Assembly: GCA_964486935.1 (NCBI GenBank)
Contig: CAZAPG010000033.1
Span: forward strand, 1-64,000
Reading direction: 5' to 3'
Length of the DNA: 64,000 nucleotides
DNA from: CAZAPG01 sp964486935
GTDB taxonomy: Bacteria > Chloroflexota > Anaerolineae > 4572-78 > J111
The translations under genes and the position numbers were made by a program. The stretch's first letter is position 1; every line of letters begins with the position of its first letter. The notes under the pieces are model-generated. The model did not search any database. It saw only the letters and a list, made by a program, of their open reading frames with translations, and was not told the DNA's origin. Positions 14,155 to 22,693 of the stretch are shown here, piece by piece.

Positions 14155-14734
14155 AATCATCAACGCTCTAAAACAAAAACAACCCGGCCTCAATTGCCCG
14201 CAGTGGGTAAGAGAATCTGCGTACATCTTCCGGCGCAACAAATACGGTAAATTATATGAAACCACCCGCGCCGCGTTTTACACCGAGGTTACGGTTAGAG
14301 TTCCCGCCGTCAAAACTGCCAAACGATCCGGTCTGTCTTACCAGACCTTGCAACGCCGCCGCCTCGACCTTGTGGCCCTAGTGCTGCCCAATTACCGGGC
14401 CTACGAACCGCTGGTGGTTGGGGTTGAGATCAAGGTTGCCGAACATGACCTGCTCAACGATCACAAGATGACGGATTACCTGAATTACGCCCACCTGTTC
14501 TACCTGGCCGTCCCCAAGGGGTTACTCGATGTGGCCCAATACAAGCTGGACAATACCCTGGCCTTGGCAAACGCCGGGGTGCTAACAGTAGACGACGCCG
14601 GCCTGGTCACAGTTAAACAAGCGCCCGCGCTCAAGCCCATGCCCCCTAAAGACGCCCACCTGAGAGAAATATTTGCGGAGATGCTAATTAAACCCTTCAA
14701 GCAGAGCGATGAAATCAACCCGTCCGCACCCTGA
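14135..14734 (+). CDS. MmcB/PD-(D/E)XK-like DNA repair nuclease
   Basis: 199 residues. RRRLDLVALVLPN and VVGVEIKVAEHDLLNDHKM supply the D...ExK catalytic set, followed by YLNYAHLFYLAVPKGLLD, as in MmcB-type proteins and related restriction-fold nucleases. Overlaps the Prim-Pol gene by 20 bases. Likely acts with it in replication or recombination of the element. Confidence 0.6.
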   Translation: MTMTASEIINALKQKQPGLNCPQWVRESAYIFRRNKYGKLYETTRAAFYTEVTVRVPAVKTAKRSGLSYQTLQRRRLDLVALVLPNYRAYEPLVVGVEIKVAEHDLLNDHKMTDYLNYAHLFYLAVPKGLLDVAQYKLDNTLALANAGVLTVDDAGLVTVKQAPALKPMPPKDAHLREIFAEMLIKPFKQSDEINPSAP

Positions 14735-14984
14735 TTTCAAAAAGGTTATGCGGGTCAGCCAGGGGCATCTTGAAATTGGCTTGTATCGCTGGCAAGCCTT
14801 GATGTCTCGATACGACCACATTACCAAAATCAACCAGTTGCCGGAAACGGAACTGGACAAAATCATTACCGAAATGGAGCGGCTGAAACAAGAAATCCCA
14901 ACAGTTGCGCCGCCCAAACAAACTCAAACCAAAGCCAGACCAAAGTCTCCAAAAATGGGGCAACTACAACTCACAATGGATTAG
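14709..14984 (+). CDS. Hypothetical basic protein
   Basis: 91 residues, overlaps the upstream gene by 26 bases. Basic at both ends (MKSTRPHPDFKKVMR; TQTKARPKSPKMG) with a predicted central coiled region (LPETELDKIITEMERLKQE). Could bind DNA. No family recognised. Confidence 0.5.
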   Translation: MKSTRPHPDFKKVMRVSQGHLEIGLYRWQALMSRYDHITKINQLPETELDKIITEMERLKQEIPTVAPPKQTQTKARPKSPKMGQLQLTMD

Positions 14985-14988
14985 ACCA

Positions 14989-15237
14989 ATGTTAAAAGCA
15001 GGCACTTCCGACTATTTCTATTACAACGACACCTTGATAGACCTGAACATGATCAGGTACAGGCTGCACCAAAAAGCCAACGGCGCAAATATCCACAAGT
15101 TGAGCCAGACATACACCAAGCTGGCTTTGGTTTGCGCTGAATTGGCCGATGGGTTTGATATGTCCGGCCAGACCGAAAACGTAAAAAAGTGGCTGGCGCA
15201 ACTTGGATACCATTTGGAGCCAGACCATGCCGCCTGA
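14989..15237 (+). CDS. Hypothetical helical protein
   Basis: 82 residues from the ATG at 14989, chosen over an upstream alternative that would overlap the preceding gene. All-helical composition, no membrane segment (DTLIDLNMIRYRLHQKAN). No family recognised. Overlaps the membrane glycosyltransferase by 11 bases. Confidence 0.5.
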   Translation: MLKAGTSDYFYYNDTLIDLNMIRYRLHQKANGANIHKLSQTYTKLALVCAELADGFDMSGQTENVKKWLAQLGYHLEPDHAA

Positions 15238-16957
15238 ATATTACGCCTGGCTTGAAAACCTACAGGCCCGCGATACGTTTGCCCTGTCATCGGCGCTGGT
15301 GGCGGCGGTAACTTACATTTTTTTATCGCGCTTACGCTGGCGTTGGCCTCGTGGTGCGCGGGCTGCCCGCAGTTTTTTTTCACGCGCAGCAGGCAACACG
15401 CAATACGTTTTGCCTGCCATTATCCTGGCCGGTCTCTCTCTCCGCCTGTTCAACCTGGGCGCGCAATCCCTCTGGTACGATGAGGCGTTAAGCGCCCTGA
15501 CTGCCCAACGTCCGTTAGCCGACCTGCTAACCGTTGCCAAATACTCCAACCATCCGCCCGGCTATTACCTGCTGCTGTGGGGCTGGTCTAAGCTGTGGCC
15601 GCTGGGCTTACCCGCCGAATGGTGGCTGCGTCTGCCTTCGGCCTTGCTGGGAACGGCCAACATCGGCCTGGTCTACCTGGTCGCCCGGCAATTTCGCCGC
15701 CCCAAACACGAGGCCCTGGTCTCCGCCGCGCTAATGGCTATGCTGCCCTTCCAACTGTTCTACTCGCAAGAAGCCCGAATGTACGCCCTGCTGCTGGCTG
15801 CCAGCCAGGTGGCGCTGTTGGGTTATCTGGCCCGGCGTTATTGGCTGCTGGTGGTTGGGGCTGTGGTGATGATGTATACCCAATCAATGGGCGCGTTGTT
15901 TCTGGCTACGCTGGGGGGGCTGGCCTTGTTTGACCGCCGCCTCAAGCCGGTGCTGCTGGCCGGCTGCGTCACAGCGTTGCTATACGCGCCCTGGGCCGGC
16001 TGGGGGCTGCTTAACCAGGTTGAACTTGTAGCTAACGGCTGGATACCGCAGGTAACGCCCGGCGCGTTTGCCTACCTGTGGCACGTGCTGTTGTGGGGAG
16101 AGAGCAACCCCGCGCCGGTTGTCATTCCGGGAATGGCCCTCTCCGGGTTCATCGTTATTTCTGGCGTGGTTTCAGGGGTTCGCAGCAAGTTCTATCGCCT
16201 GGTTGGGCTGGCGCTGGGGCCGCCGCTGCTGGCGGTCGCTGCGTCACTGTTGGTTGCGCCGGTTTTCATCCCCCGCCCGCTGATTACGGCCACGCCCGCG
16301 CTTTATATTCTCATTGCCCATTCCATCTTTCGGGGGCGGCGCTGGCTGCTATCCGGCCTGCTGGCGGCAATGCTAGCTGTGGCCCTGCACGGTTACTACT
16401 TCACCCCGCACCTGCAAAAATGGCCGCACCAGCAATGGGCTGAGGAAATCCGGCGTCGCTACCAGCCCGGCGACGCGATTTTGTACGTGTCTCACTTTTT
16501 GCCCTTCTGGTGGTATCTACCCGACCTGCCAACCTGCTTTCTGGTTCAGGACGATGCCGCCCCAAACGCCGGCTTCAACCTGTCTAACCCGGCCAGCGCC
16601 GCCCTGGGGATGAAGCTAATCGAGCTGGAATACCTGAACCGCTACCGGCGCGTCTTTGTGTTGCACGCGCAATCCCCGGCTTCTACGCCGGACAAAGAGC
16701 GGGTGTACCAACAGATTTTGCAAAAAAAGCCGGTCATCTGGCAGCACAAATTCTTGAACGACTATTACCTTGCCACCGGTGACATCACGCTGGTGCAATG
16801 GTCAGATAGCTACAATCTGGCCTCACCTAACATCTGCCCCAGGAGTACCGTTGTATGGGATTTATTGACGCCATTAAAGACCTTTTGGGCTTCGGTGAAC
16901 CCGATCCCGATCAGGTTGAAGCCAATCGTTATGCCCAGGCCATCGTCCGGGAACTGA
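15227..16957 (+). CDS. GT39/GT83-like (PMT/ArnT-type) membrane glycosyltransferase
   Basis: About 576 residues from the ATG at 15227 (GGAG 9 bases upstream). Roughly ten membrane helices. The first periplasmic loop carries the acidic SLWYDEALSAL motif and HPPGYYLLLWGWSKL, hallmarks of lipid-linked-sugar transferases (dolichyl/undecaprenyl-phosphate sugar donors). A soluble periplasmic domain follows (about 410-530). The last 34 codons overlap the FtsK-like gene by 103 bases, so a frameshift near the end or a natural overlap is possible. With the GT2 gene at 19879 it could modify host surface glycans. Confidence 0.75.
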   Translation: MPPEYYAWLENLQARDTFALSSALVAAVTYIFLSRLRWRWPRGARAARSFFSRAAGNTQYVLPAIILAGLSLRLFNLGAQSLWYDEALSALTAQRPLADLLTVAKYSNHPPGYYLLLWGWSKLWPLGLPAEWWLRLPSALLGTANIGLVYLVARQFRRPKHEALVSAALMAMLPFQLFYSQEARMYALLLAASQVALLGYLARRYWLLVVGAVVMMYTQSMGALFLATLGGLALFDRRLKPVLLAGCVTALLYAPWAGWGLLNQVELVANGWIPQVTPGAFAYLWHVLLWGESNPAPVVIPGMALSGFIVISGVVSGVRSKFYRLVGLALGPPLLAVAASLLVAPVFIPRPLITATPALYILIAHSIFRGRRWLLSGLLAAMLAVALHGYYFTPHLQKWPHQQWAEEIRRRYQPGDAILYVSHFLPFWWYLPDLPTCFLVQDDAAPNAGFNLSNPASAALGMKLIELEYLNRYRRVFVLHAQSPASTPDKERVYQQILQKKPVIWQHKFLNDYYLATGDITLVQWSDSYNLASPNICPRSTVVWDLLTPLKTFWASVNPIPIRLKPIVMPRPSSGN

Positions 16958-18366
16958 ACCGCATGGGCAAGTGCTACCTGAAAAAGACCAAAGACGGCAA
17001 CGTTTTTCAGGAAGTTCGCTTCAAGCCGCCGCTTAAGGTCTTGCCGGATCGAGTGGAACTGGAGGTGGACGCTCCCAACCTGCCCTATGGCATTGGCCTA
17101 TCCGAATTAAAAGAGGCCAAAATAGTTGAGGGTATAGAGAGCGTTCTCAAGCGCCCGGTCAGCGTGCGCCACAGCCGGGGGGCCGGCTTCTGGTATGTAG
17201 TCAAGCGAATAGATACGGTTAAACCAAATTTTCCCTACACCGATCTGCGAGCGCCGCGTGGCTATGACCCGGATAAAACGCCGTTGCTACTGCCTTTTGG
17301 CCGGGATGACCAGGGCGACCAGCTTTGGCGCGACCTGGAAAAAATCTACCACGTGCTGGTTGGCGGGGCTACCGGCAAGGGTAAAACCTCGCTTGTTCAT
17401 TCTCAAATCTGCTGGCTTATTAGAAACGCTCATCCCTCGCGGGTGCGGTTGGTGCTGGTTGATTTAAAGGAGGGGCTGGATTTTAGCCGCTACAACGGCG
17501 TGCCCCATCTGTTGATGCCGGTCTGCATCACCGCCAAAGACGCCTACGGCGCGCTGGAATTTATTGACCAGGAAATCAGCCGGCGAGGGGCGATGTTCCG
17601 CGAAGTGAACGCGGAGAATATCGACACCTACCGCCGCCGCACCGGAAAGTTTCTCAACAATATTGTTTTTGTGTTCGATGAAATCACCAACCTGGGCAAG
17701 CTGGCCGGCGATGAGGAGGCTCAAGCCTGGTTCTGGCTGCGAGACGGGGCGCAGCGGGCGCGGGCGCTGGGCATCCACTTTATTATCAGCACCCAGCGCC
17801 CCAGCGTGAAGGTAATTGACGGCGACATCAAAATGAACTTCACCGCCCGCGTGGGTTTGGGCACAGCCACCGACGTGGACAGCCGGGTCATTCTGGATAA
17901 CGATATGGCGACCGGCCTTGAGATTGGCGACCTGGTTTACCAGGATAGCGGCAACCGGGGCGTGCAGTTGCGCGGCCCGTACATCACCGCTGACCAGGCC
18001 GACCAGATTGTCGCCTCGGTGATTCGCCATTACCGGCGCGAAAGTTTTCGCCAGGCCAAAGAAGCGGAATTGGCAGAGCAGAAGCGGCAGGCTTTAATCC
18101 GGCGGTTACTGAATTACGCGCTTGACCATCTGGACGGCAATTTTTCCATCGAGAAACTACACCCCATTTTTAGCAGCGAGACGACCCTGGCCGAACTTAA
18201 AGAGATTGCCAGAGAACTCGAAGAAGAAAACATCTTGTCCGCCGCAGCCGGGCGCAGGCCGCGTCAGGTTATCGGTTATCGGTTGTCGGAAACCGACAAG
18301 CCCGGCAATGCAGGCCCTTCACCCGACAAAAACGGCCATTTTAAAGGAGGCATAAACAATGAATGA
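16855..18366 (+). CDS. FtsK/SpoIIIE-HerA-family ATPase
   Basis: 503 residues, ATG at 16855 with AGGAG 10 bases upstream. Walker A GGATGKGKTS at about 170-179, preceded by a small N-terminal domain without membrane helices; Walker B VFVFDEI at about 271-277; then AQRARALGIHFIISTQRPSV, the FtsK/HerA sensor region. C-terminal winged-helix-like tail. Relatives move double-stranded DNA (Actinobacterial TraB) or extrude phage (Zot/pI of filamentous phages). As the only motor in the element it is the likely DNA export or virion assembly ATPase. The following genes encode membrane proteins that could anchor it. Confidence 0.8.
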   Translation: MGFIDAIKDLLGFGEPDPDQVEANRYAQAIVRELNRMGKCYLKKTKDGNVFQEVRFKPPLKVLPDRVELEVDAPNLPYGIGLSELKEAKIVEGIESVLKRPVSVRHSRGAGFWYVVKRIDTVKPNFPYTDLRAPRGYDPDKTPLLLPFGRDDQGDQLWRDLEKIYHVLVGGATGKGKTSLVHSQICWLIRNAHPSRVRLVLVDLKEGLDFSRYNGVPHLLMPVCITAKDAYGALEFIDQEISRRGAMFREVNAENIDTYRRRTGKFLNNIVFVFDEITNLGKLAGDEEAQAWFWLRDGAQRARALGIHFIISTQRPSVKVIDGDIKMNFTARVGLGTATDVDSRVILDNDMATGLEIGDLVYQDSGNRGVQLRGPYITADQADQIVASVIRHYRRESFRQAKEAELAEQKRQALIRRLLNYALDHLDGNFSIEKLHPIFSSETTLAELKEIARELEEENILSAAAGRRPRQVIGYRLSETDKPGNAGPSPDKNGHFKGGINNE

Positions 18367-19108
18367 TTGGCTCGACGCCCTTATGGACAAAATAGAAGCC
18401 GCGCCGCTGGCGATTGCTACTAAATTTGGGCCGTGGCTGACACCCCTGGTTCCGGCATTTTTTGTGCAGCGAGCGATGACAAACCACCTTGATGCGCCGC
18501 CCCTATGGGGATGGATTGCCGCCGCTGCCCTGGAAATCGTGGGGATTGCCGCCACCAACAGCCTGCTAAGGGCCTATCAGTGGGAACAAGAGCGCCGCAA
18601 AAGCGACCCGTCCGCCCCTATCTGGTGGAATGTGGTCGCCTGCGTGGTTTACTACGGCACGGCCTTTTTGCTGGTCTTTATTGTTGAATTTTGGCCGGAG
18701 GCCACAGCTTTTGCGCCTGCCGCCTTTGTCATCCTGGCGGGCACATCGGCGCTGGTGCTGGCCCTGGTAGGCGACCAAAAGCGCCGGGAGAAATTGGTCA
18801 GCCAAACGTCAGCCAAACGTCAATTAACCGGGTCAGCCAAGCGTCAGCCTGACAAGTCGCTGACCGGTAACAAGGTCAGTAAGCCGGATATTGACCGGTT
18901 GCAGGCCGGGCGCAAGGCCAAACAGCGGCAGGCCGAGCAAAAGTTACTGACATTTATTGCTGACCAGCCGGACTTTACCCACGATGAAGCCGCCGCTTAT
19001 GTGGGACGTTCCCGGCCTTGGGTTACGGGCAAGCTGGCCGAGTTTGAGCAGGCCGGCGTCATTCACAAAAATGGTCAAGGGTATGCTGTTCACGGAGCAG
19101 TGGAATGA
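18359..19108 (+). CDS. Four-helix membrane protein with C-terminal winged helix
   Basis: 249 residues, ATG at 18359 overlapping the FtsK-like stop (AAAGGAGG upstream). Helices at about 22-40, 48-66, 84-105 and 112-135, then a basic linker rich in Ser/Lys/Arg (KRQLTGSAKRQPDKSLTG) and a wHTH (FTHDEAAAYVGRSRPWVTGKL). The arrangement suggests a membrane protein that binds DNA; it may couple the ATPase to the membrane. Confidence 0.6.
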   Translation: MNDWLDALMDKIEAAPLAIATKFGPWLTPLVPAFFVQRAMTNHLDAPPLWGWIAAAALEIVGIAATNSLLRAYQWEQERRKSDPSAPIWWNVVACVVYYGTAFLLVFIVEFWPEATAFAPAAFVILAGTSALVLALVGDQKRREKLVSQTSAKRQLTGSAKRQPDKSLTGNKVSKPDIDRLQAGRKAKQRQAEQKLLTFIADQPDFTHDEAAAYVGRSRPWVTGKLAEFEQAGVIHKNGQGYAVHGAVE

Positions 19109-19452
19109 AACGCAGAAGATACTACCAATTTCAACAAGTAACCGCCCCAATAGGCGGCGGAGCAACGTTTGGGCCGCAACCTGTCCCGCCGCCCGTAGCC
19201 GACTCTCCATCGCCCTTTATGGCGGCAATGGGGGTTAGCGGCAGTATCGTGCTGGTCGGCGGGGTTTTCTCGCTGGCGTATGGGTTCAGCTACAGCAACG
19301 TGCTGTCCGTTGCCACCGTCCCCTGGATGATTTACGGCGCAGGCAAGACAATTTACCTGATTGTGCTGCTCATCACCGATATAGCGATGCTCTTTGAGCC
19401 ATCCGAGCCGCAAAACAAATCAACCCTGCTGCCTATTGCCAAAGAAGATTAG
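19105..19452 (+). CDS. Small membrane protein
   Basis: 115 residues, ATGA overlap with the previous gene. Two helices (MAAMGVSGSIVLVGGVFSLA; TIYLIVLLITDIAMLF) and a Gly/Pro-rich N-terminus (QVTAPIGGGATFGPQPVPPP). No family recognised; part of the FtsK-linked membrane set. Confidence 0.55.
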   Translation: MKRRRYYQFQQVTAPIGGGATFGPQPVPPPVADSPSPFMAAMGVSGSIVLVGGVFSLAYGFSYSNVLSVATVPWMIYGAGKTIYLIVLLITDIAMLFEPSEPQNKSTLLPIAKED

Positions 19453-19456
19453 GCTT

Positions 19457-19879
19457 ATGACATGCCCTGATTGCGGCGGAAAGCTTAGAGTGTACCGCAC
19501 CTATCACCGCTCAGAAAGCGCAACGCGCCACTACTGCCGGTGCGATATGTGTCAGGCCAAACATTGGACGGAAACCACCTATGGCGGGCGCATCGAGCCG
19601 GGAAAAAAGGTTCACCTCAGCGGCCACCAAAACGGCAACGGAACCCACGCGGTAATGTGGCCCGATGTGCAGCGCGCCTTGCGGCGACAAATGACCCAGG
19701 CCACGTATGACGCCGTGATTGCATCGACAACCCTGGTTTCCTGGCGCAACGGGCAGGTGGTGATAGCCGCCAGAAACAATTTAGCCAAAGAGTGGCTAGA
19801 TAACCGGCTGTATCCGATGGTTGAAAAAACCCTGGCCCAATTTGGCGATGTCAACCAAATTCAGTTTGTGGAGGAATAA
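19457..19879 (+). CDS. Zinc-ribbon/DnaA N-terminal-domain protein
   Basis: 140 residues from the ATG at 19457. Residues 1-40 form an Ogr/Delta-like zinc ribbon (MTCPDCGGKLRVYRTYH, RHYCRCDMC). Residues about 65-135 (MWPDVQRALRRQMTQATYDA, ASTTLVSWRNGQVVIAARNN, EWLDNRLYPMVEKTLAQF) match the DnaA domain I pattern of Trp near the start, wl-t-l, v.vpn.f..ewl..ry. In DnaA this domain contacts DnaB helicase and DiaA-type factors. It lacks the AAA+ and DNA-binding domains, so this may be an adaptor that recruits the host helicase to the element. Confidence 0.6.
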   Translation: MTCPDCGGKLRVYRTYHRSESATRHYCRCDMCQAKHWTETTYGGRIEPGKKVHLSGHQNGNGTHAVMWPDVQRALRRQMTQATYDAVIASTTLVSWRNGQVVIAARNNLAKEWLDNRLYPMVEKTLAQFGDVNQIQFVEE

Positions 19880-20889
19880 TGACAACAACACTTTCAATCG
19901 TAATCCCGGTATTCAATGAAAAGTTGAACCTGCCCGGCCTGTACCATCAAATCAAGGCCGCGCTGCCCAGGCCGGTTGAGATCATCTTTGTAGATGATGG
20001 CAGCACCGATGGCTCGATCAAGATTATTCAATCGCTGGCCGCCGTCGATAAAAACGTGCGCTATATTCAATTGCGGCGCAACTTTGGCAAAACGGCGGCG
20101 CTGGCCGCCGGCTTTGAGGCCGCCAGAGGGGAAGCCATTGCCACAATGGACGCCGACTTGCAAGATGACCCGGCCCACCTGCCCGACTTGCTCAAAAAGC
20201 TAATTAGCGACGATTACGGCCTGGTCTCCGGCTGGCGAGTCAACCGATCAATGAATGATCCTCTGGATAAGGTGTTGCCCAGCCTGCTTTACAATTGGGT
20301 GGTGCGGAATTTGACCGGTGTCCCCCTGCATGATTTCAACTGCGGTTTCAAGGTCTATCGCCGCGAGGCGCTGGCCGGGCTGCGGCTGTACGGCGAGCTT
20401 CACCGTTTTATGCCGGTGCTGGTGGCCTGGAACGGCTTTAAGGTGGCCGAAGCGCCCGTGTACCAGCGCCCGCGCTTGTATGGCAAATCCAAGTTTGGGC
20501 ACGGGCGGCTGGTGCGCGGCCTGCTCGATTTTATCATGGTGCTGTTTTTGACCCGCTATCTCAGTAACCCCATGCGCCTGTTTGGGCTGGCCGGGGTGGT
20601 CTCGCTGGGGGTGGGCGGCCTGATTACGCTCTACCTGGCCGGGCTGTGGCTGGCGGGGGTGCTGGGGCTGGCCGAGGTTGGCGCGATTGGCCCGCGCCCG
20701 CTGCTGGCCGCCGGTATTTTTAGCCTGCTGTTTGGGGCGCAATTTATGGCCATCGGCCTGCTGGGGGAGATGATTCGCTACTTTGGCTTTCAGCCGGAGC
20801 AGGAATACAGCGTTAAAGACTCAAACCTGGCTCCGCCAATGTCCCAATTTTTCAGAAACTATTACAACTCGAAAGTAGGGGCCAAATGA
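19879..20889 (+). CDS. GtrB/DPM-type polyprenyl-phosphate glycosyltransferase (GT2)
   Basis: 336 residues. The N-terminal GT2 domain (LSIVIPVFNEKLNLPGL; VDDGSTDGS; METMDADLQDDP-like segment TMDADLQDDP) is followed by two C-terminal helices (about 235-265 and 275-300), the layout of bactoprenol-phosphate glucosyltransferases such as phage GtrB. It makes a lipid-linked sugar that a GT39-type enzyme (15227) can use. Start overlaps the DnaA-N gene stop. Seroconversion-like surface change is inferred. Confidence 0.8.
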   Translation: MTTTLSIVIPVFNEKLNLPGLYHQIKAALPRPVEIIFVDDGSTDGSIKIIQSLAAVDKNVRYIQLRRNFGKTAALAAGFEAARGEAIATMDADLQDDPAHLPDLLKKLISDDYGLVSGWRVNRSMNDPLDKVLPSLLYNWVVRNLTGVPLHDFNCGFKVYRREALAGLRLYGELHRFMPVLVAWNGFKVAEAPVYQRPRLYGKSKFGHGRLVRGLLDFIMVLFLTRYLSNPMRLFGLAGVVSLGVGGLITLYLAGLWLAGVLGLAEVGAIGPRPLLAAGIFSLLFGAQFMAIGLLGEMIRYFGFQPEQEYSVKDSNLAPPMSQFFRNYYNSKVGAK

Positions 20890-22046
20890 AAAGCGCCTTA
20901 CAATTCTCACTTTTTGAGACTGACCGGCTCACTCTGGATGGCGCGATTGAGTTGGCAGTAGCATCTCTGTTTGAGTACGCTTGCCGTTACCAGCATTGGG
21001 TTATCGCGTACAGTGGAGGCAAAGACTCAAGCGCAACGGTTCTTCTGGTTGTCTGGGCTATCAAATCCGGGCTAGTGCCTGCGCCATCATCATTGACCGT
21101 ACTCTATGCCGATACGAGGATGGAAATCCCCCCCTTGCAAGCAACCGCCCTGCAACTACTTGAGCAACTGCGGGGCGACGGTTTTAACGCACAGGTAGTA
21201 TTACCTGAATTAGACGAACGATTTTTTGTATATATGTTTGGTCGGGGCGTGCCGCCTCCCAAAAATCGGTTCAGATGGTGTACGGGTCAAATTAAGGTTG
21301 AGCCGATGCACGCCGCAATTGAAAATCTGCCGCGCAAGGCAGGGGAGAAACTCTTGATGATTACCGGCGTGCGCCTGGGAGAGAGTCAGATCAGAGACCA
21401 GCGGATAGCCCTATCTTGTTCAAAGGATTCAGGCGAGTGTGGGCAAGGTTGGTTCCAAATATCACCGCCCGACGCTGTGGCCGATACGCTCGCGCCGATT
21501 GTCCACTGGCGAGTGTGCCACGTGTATGACTGGATTTACTTTGAACAACACCGGCACGGTTACGATGTGAGCGACATAGCCGCAGTTTACGGAGATAGCG
21601 ACGTAAGAACCGGTTGCGCCGGTTGTAATCTGGTGAACCGTGATATTGCATTGGAGCGACTGGTCAAGATGCCGGAATGGGAACACTTGCGCCCGCTGAT
21701 CGAGTTGAAACCGCTGTACCGTGAATTAACCAAAGCCAGGTGGCGCAAGCGCAAGTCTCAACCAGAAACTCGTAAGGATGGGCAATTCTCAAAAAACGTG
21801 CAGAGATTAGGGCCACTCACAATGGAAGCAAGAGCGTTTGGCCTGGATCGCGTGCTCGATATTCAGGAACGCGCCAGAGTTGACTTGATCAACGCCAAAG
21901 AGGAAGCCCGGATCAGGGAGCTTTGGGAGCTCGATACCTGGCCCAATGGTTGGGATGGATCGGAAGTAAGAGGAAACGATCCTATTGACGCAATGGGGTT
22001 AACATCTGATGGTGTTGTGATCGTGCAGCCGCTTTTGGTAAGGTAA
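20886..22046 (+). CDS. DndC-like/PAPS-reductase-family ATP pyrophosphatase
   Basis: 386 residues. PP-loop SGGKDS at about 43-48 (WVIAYSGGKDSSAT), then LYADTRMEIPPLQ, GRGVPPPKNRFRWCTGQIKV and the Cys-containing GCAGCNLVNRDI, all typical of DndC-type sulfurtransferases that install phosphorothioate in DNA. DndA, B, D and E homologues are not in the window, so it either works with host partners or has another sulfur or adenylation role. Overlaps the GT2 stop. Confidence 0.7.
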   Translation: MKSALQFSLFETDRLTLDGAIELAVASLFEYACRYQHWVIAYSGGKDSSATVLLVVWAIKSGLVPAPSSLTVLYADTRMEIPPLQATALQLLEQLRGDGFNAQVVLPELDERFFVYMFGRGVPPPKNRFRWCTGQIKVEPMHAAIENLPRKAGEKLLMITGVRLGESQIRDQRIALSCSKDSGECGQGWFQISPPDAVADTLAPIVHWRVCHVYDWIYFEQHRHGYDVSDIAAVYGDSDVRTGCAGCNLVNRDIALERLVKMPEWEHLRPLIELKPLYRELTKARWRKRKSQPETRKDGQFSKNVQRLGPLTMEARAFGLDRVLDIQERARVDLINAKEEARIRELWELDTWPNGWDGSEVRGNDPIDAMGLTSDGVVIVQPLLVR

Positions 22047-22358
22047 ATGCTCCCTCAAAGCCTCACCGCCCGCGTTAAACGCCTCTCCCGGCCCCAACTG
22101 CGCGAACTGGCCGCGATGGTGGCGGCGCTGCTGGCCGAACTGGACAGGCCGCCCGACCCACCGGATCGCCCAGACCGCGATGTAATCCGGCGCAAGGCTA
22201 TTGGCAGCGTAACCTACCAGCTTGAGCGGGTGCGCTGCGGCAAAGCATGTCGCGGCTGTCCGCACGGGCCGTACTGGTACGCCTACTTTCGCAACGCGGG
22301 CCGGCTGGTGAGCAAGTACATTGGCAAAGAGTTGGATACTCGGAAGGTAAAAATATGA
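22047..22358 (+). CDS. DUF6788-like protein
   Basis: 103 residues. Basic helical N-terminus and a conserved-looking C-terminal segment, GSVTYQLERVRCGKACRGC, then HGPYWYAYFRN and SKYIGKEL, as in short phage/mobile-element proteins with the same CxxCxxC and HGPYWY signature. One base after the DndC-like stop. Function unknown. Confidence 0.6.
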   Translation: MLPQSLTARVKRLSRPQLRELAAMVAALLAELDRPPDPPDRPDRDVIRRKAIGSVTYQLERVRCGKACRGCPHGPYWYAYFRNAGRLVSKYIGKELDTRKVKI

Positions 22359-22693
22359 AGAAACGCACTGGATTTCCTAAGAATTGCCCTACGGGTCGAG
22401 CTATCCCGGTATTGGCAGCTAACTGCCTGGGGTGCGAGTTTCGCAAACAGGACGGACGGTTGCATTGGCGGTGTGACCATACGGCTTATCAAGACGAACC
22501 AGGTATCCATTTCTGCCTCGGATGTGGCATCGAACTGTGCTTTGGCGGATCGCCCAACGTCAGAAAAAATCAATGGCCCTATTGTGGAGGGCCATCAGGC
22601 AAATGCCGCAAAGATATGGGCTTAGGCGGATTAAGTATTGCTGCGCCTGTGTGGATAGAGAAACTTGTGGAACAAGAGGCTAAACGTGACTGA
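22355..22693 (+). CDS. Hypothetical Cys-rich protein
   Basis: 112 residues, ATGA overlap with the gene upstream. Four or more Cys pairs (CPTG, CLGCEF, CDH, CLGCGIELC, YCGG, KCRK) suggest two zinc knuckles. Overlaps the C5-methyltransferase start. No family recognised. Confidence 0.5.
   Translation: MKKRTGFPKNCPTGRAIPVLAANCLGCEFRKQDGRLHWRCDHTAYQDEPGIHFCLGCGIELCFGGSPNVRKNQWPYCGGPSGKCRKDMGLGGLSIAAPVWIEKLVEQEAKRD

Noticed and set aside
16855..18366. Element as a conventional conjugative (type IV secretion) ICE
   Set aside because: Only an FtsK/HerA ATPase is present; no relaxase, VirB4 or coupling-protein gene was recognised. A TraB-like dsDNA transfer cannot be fully excluded.
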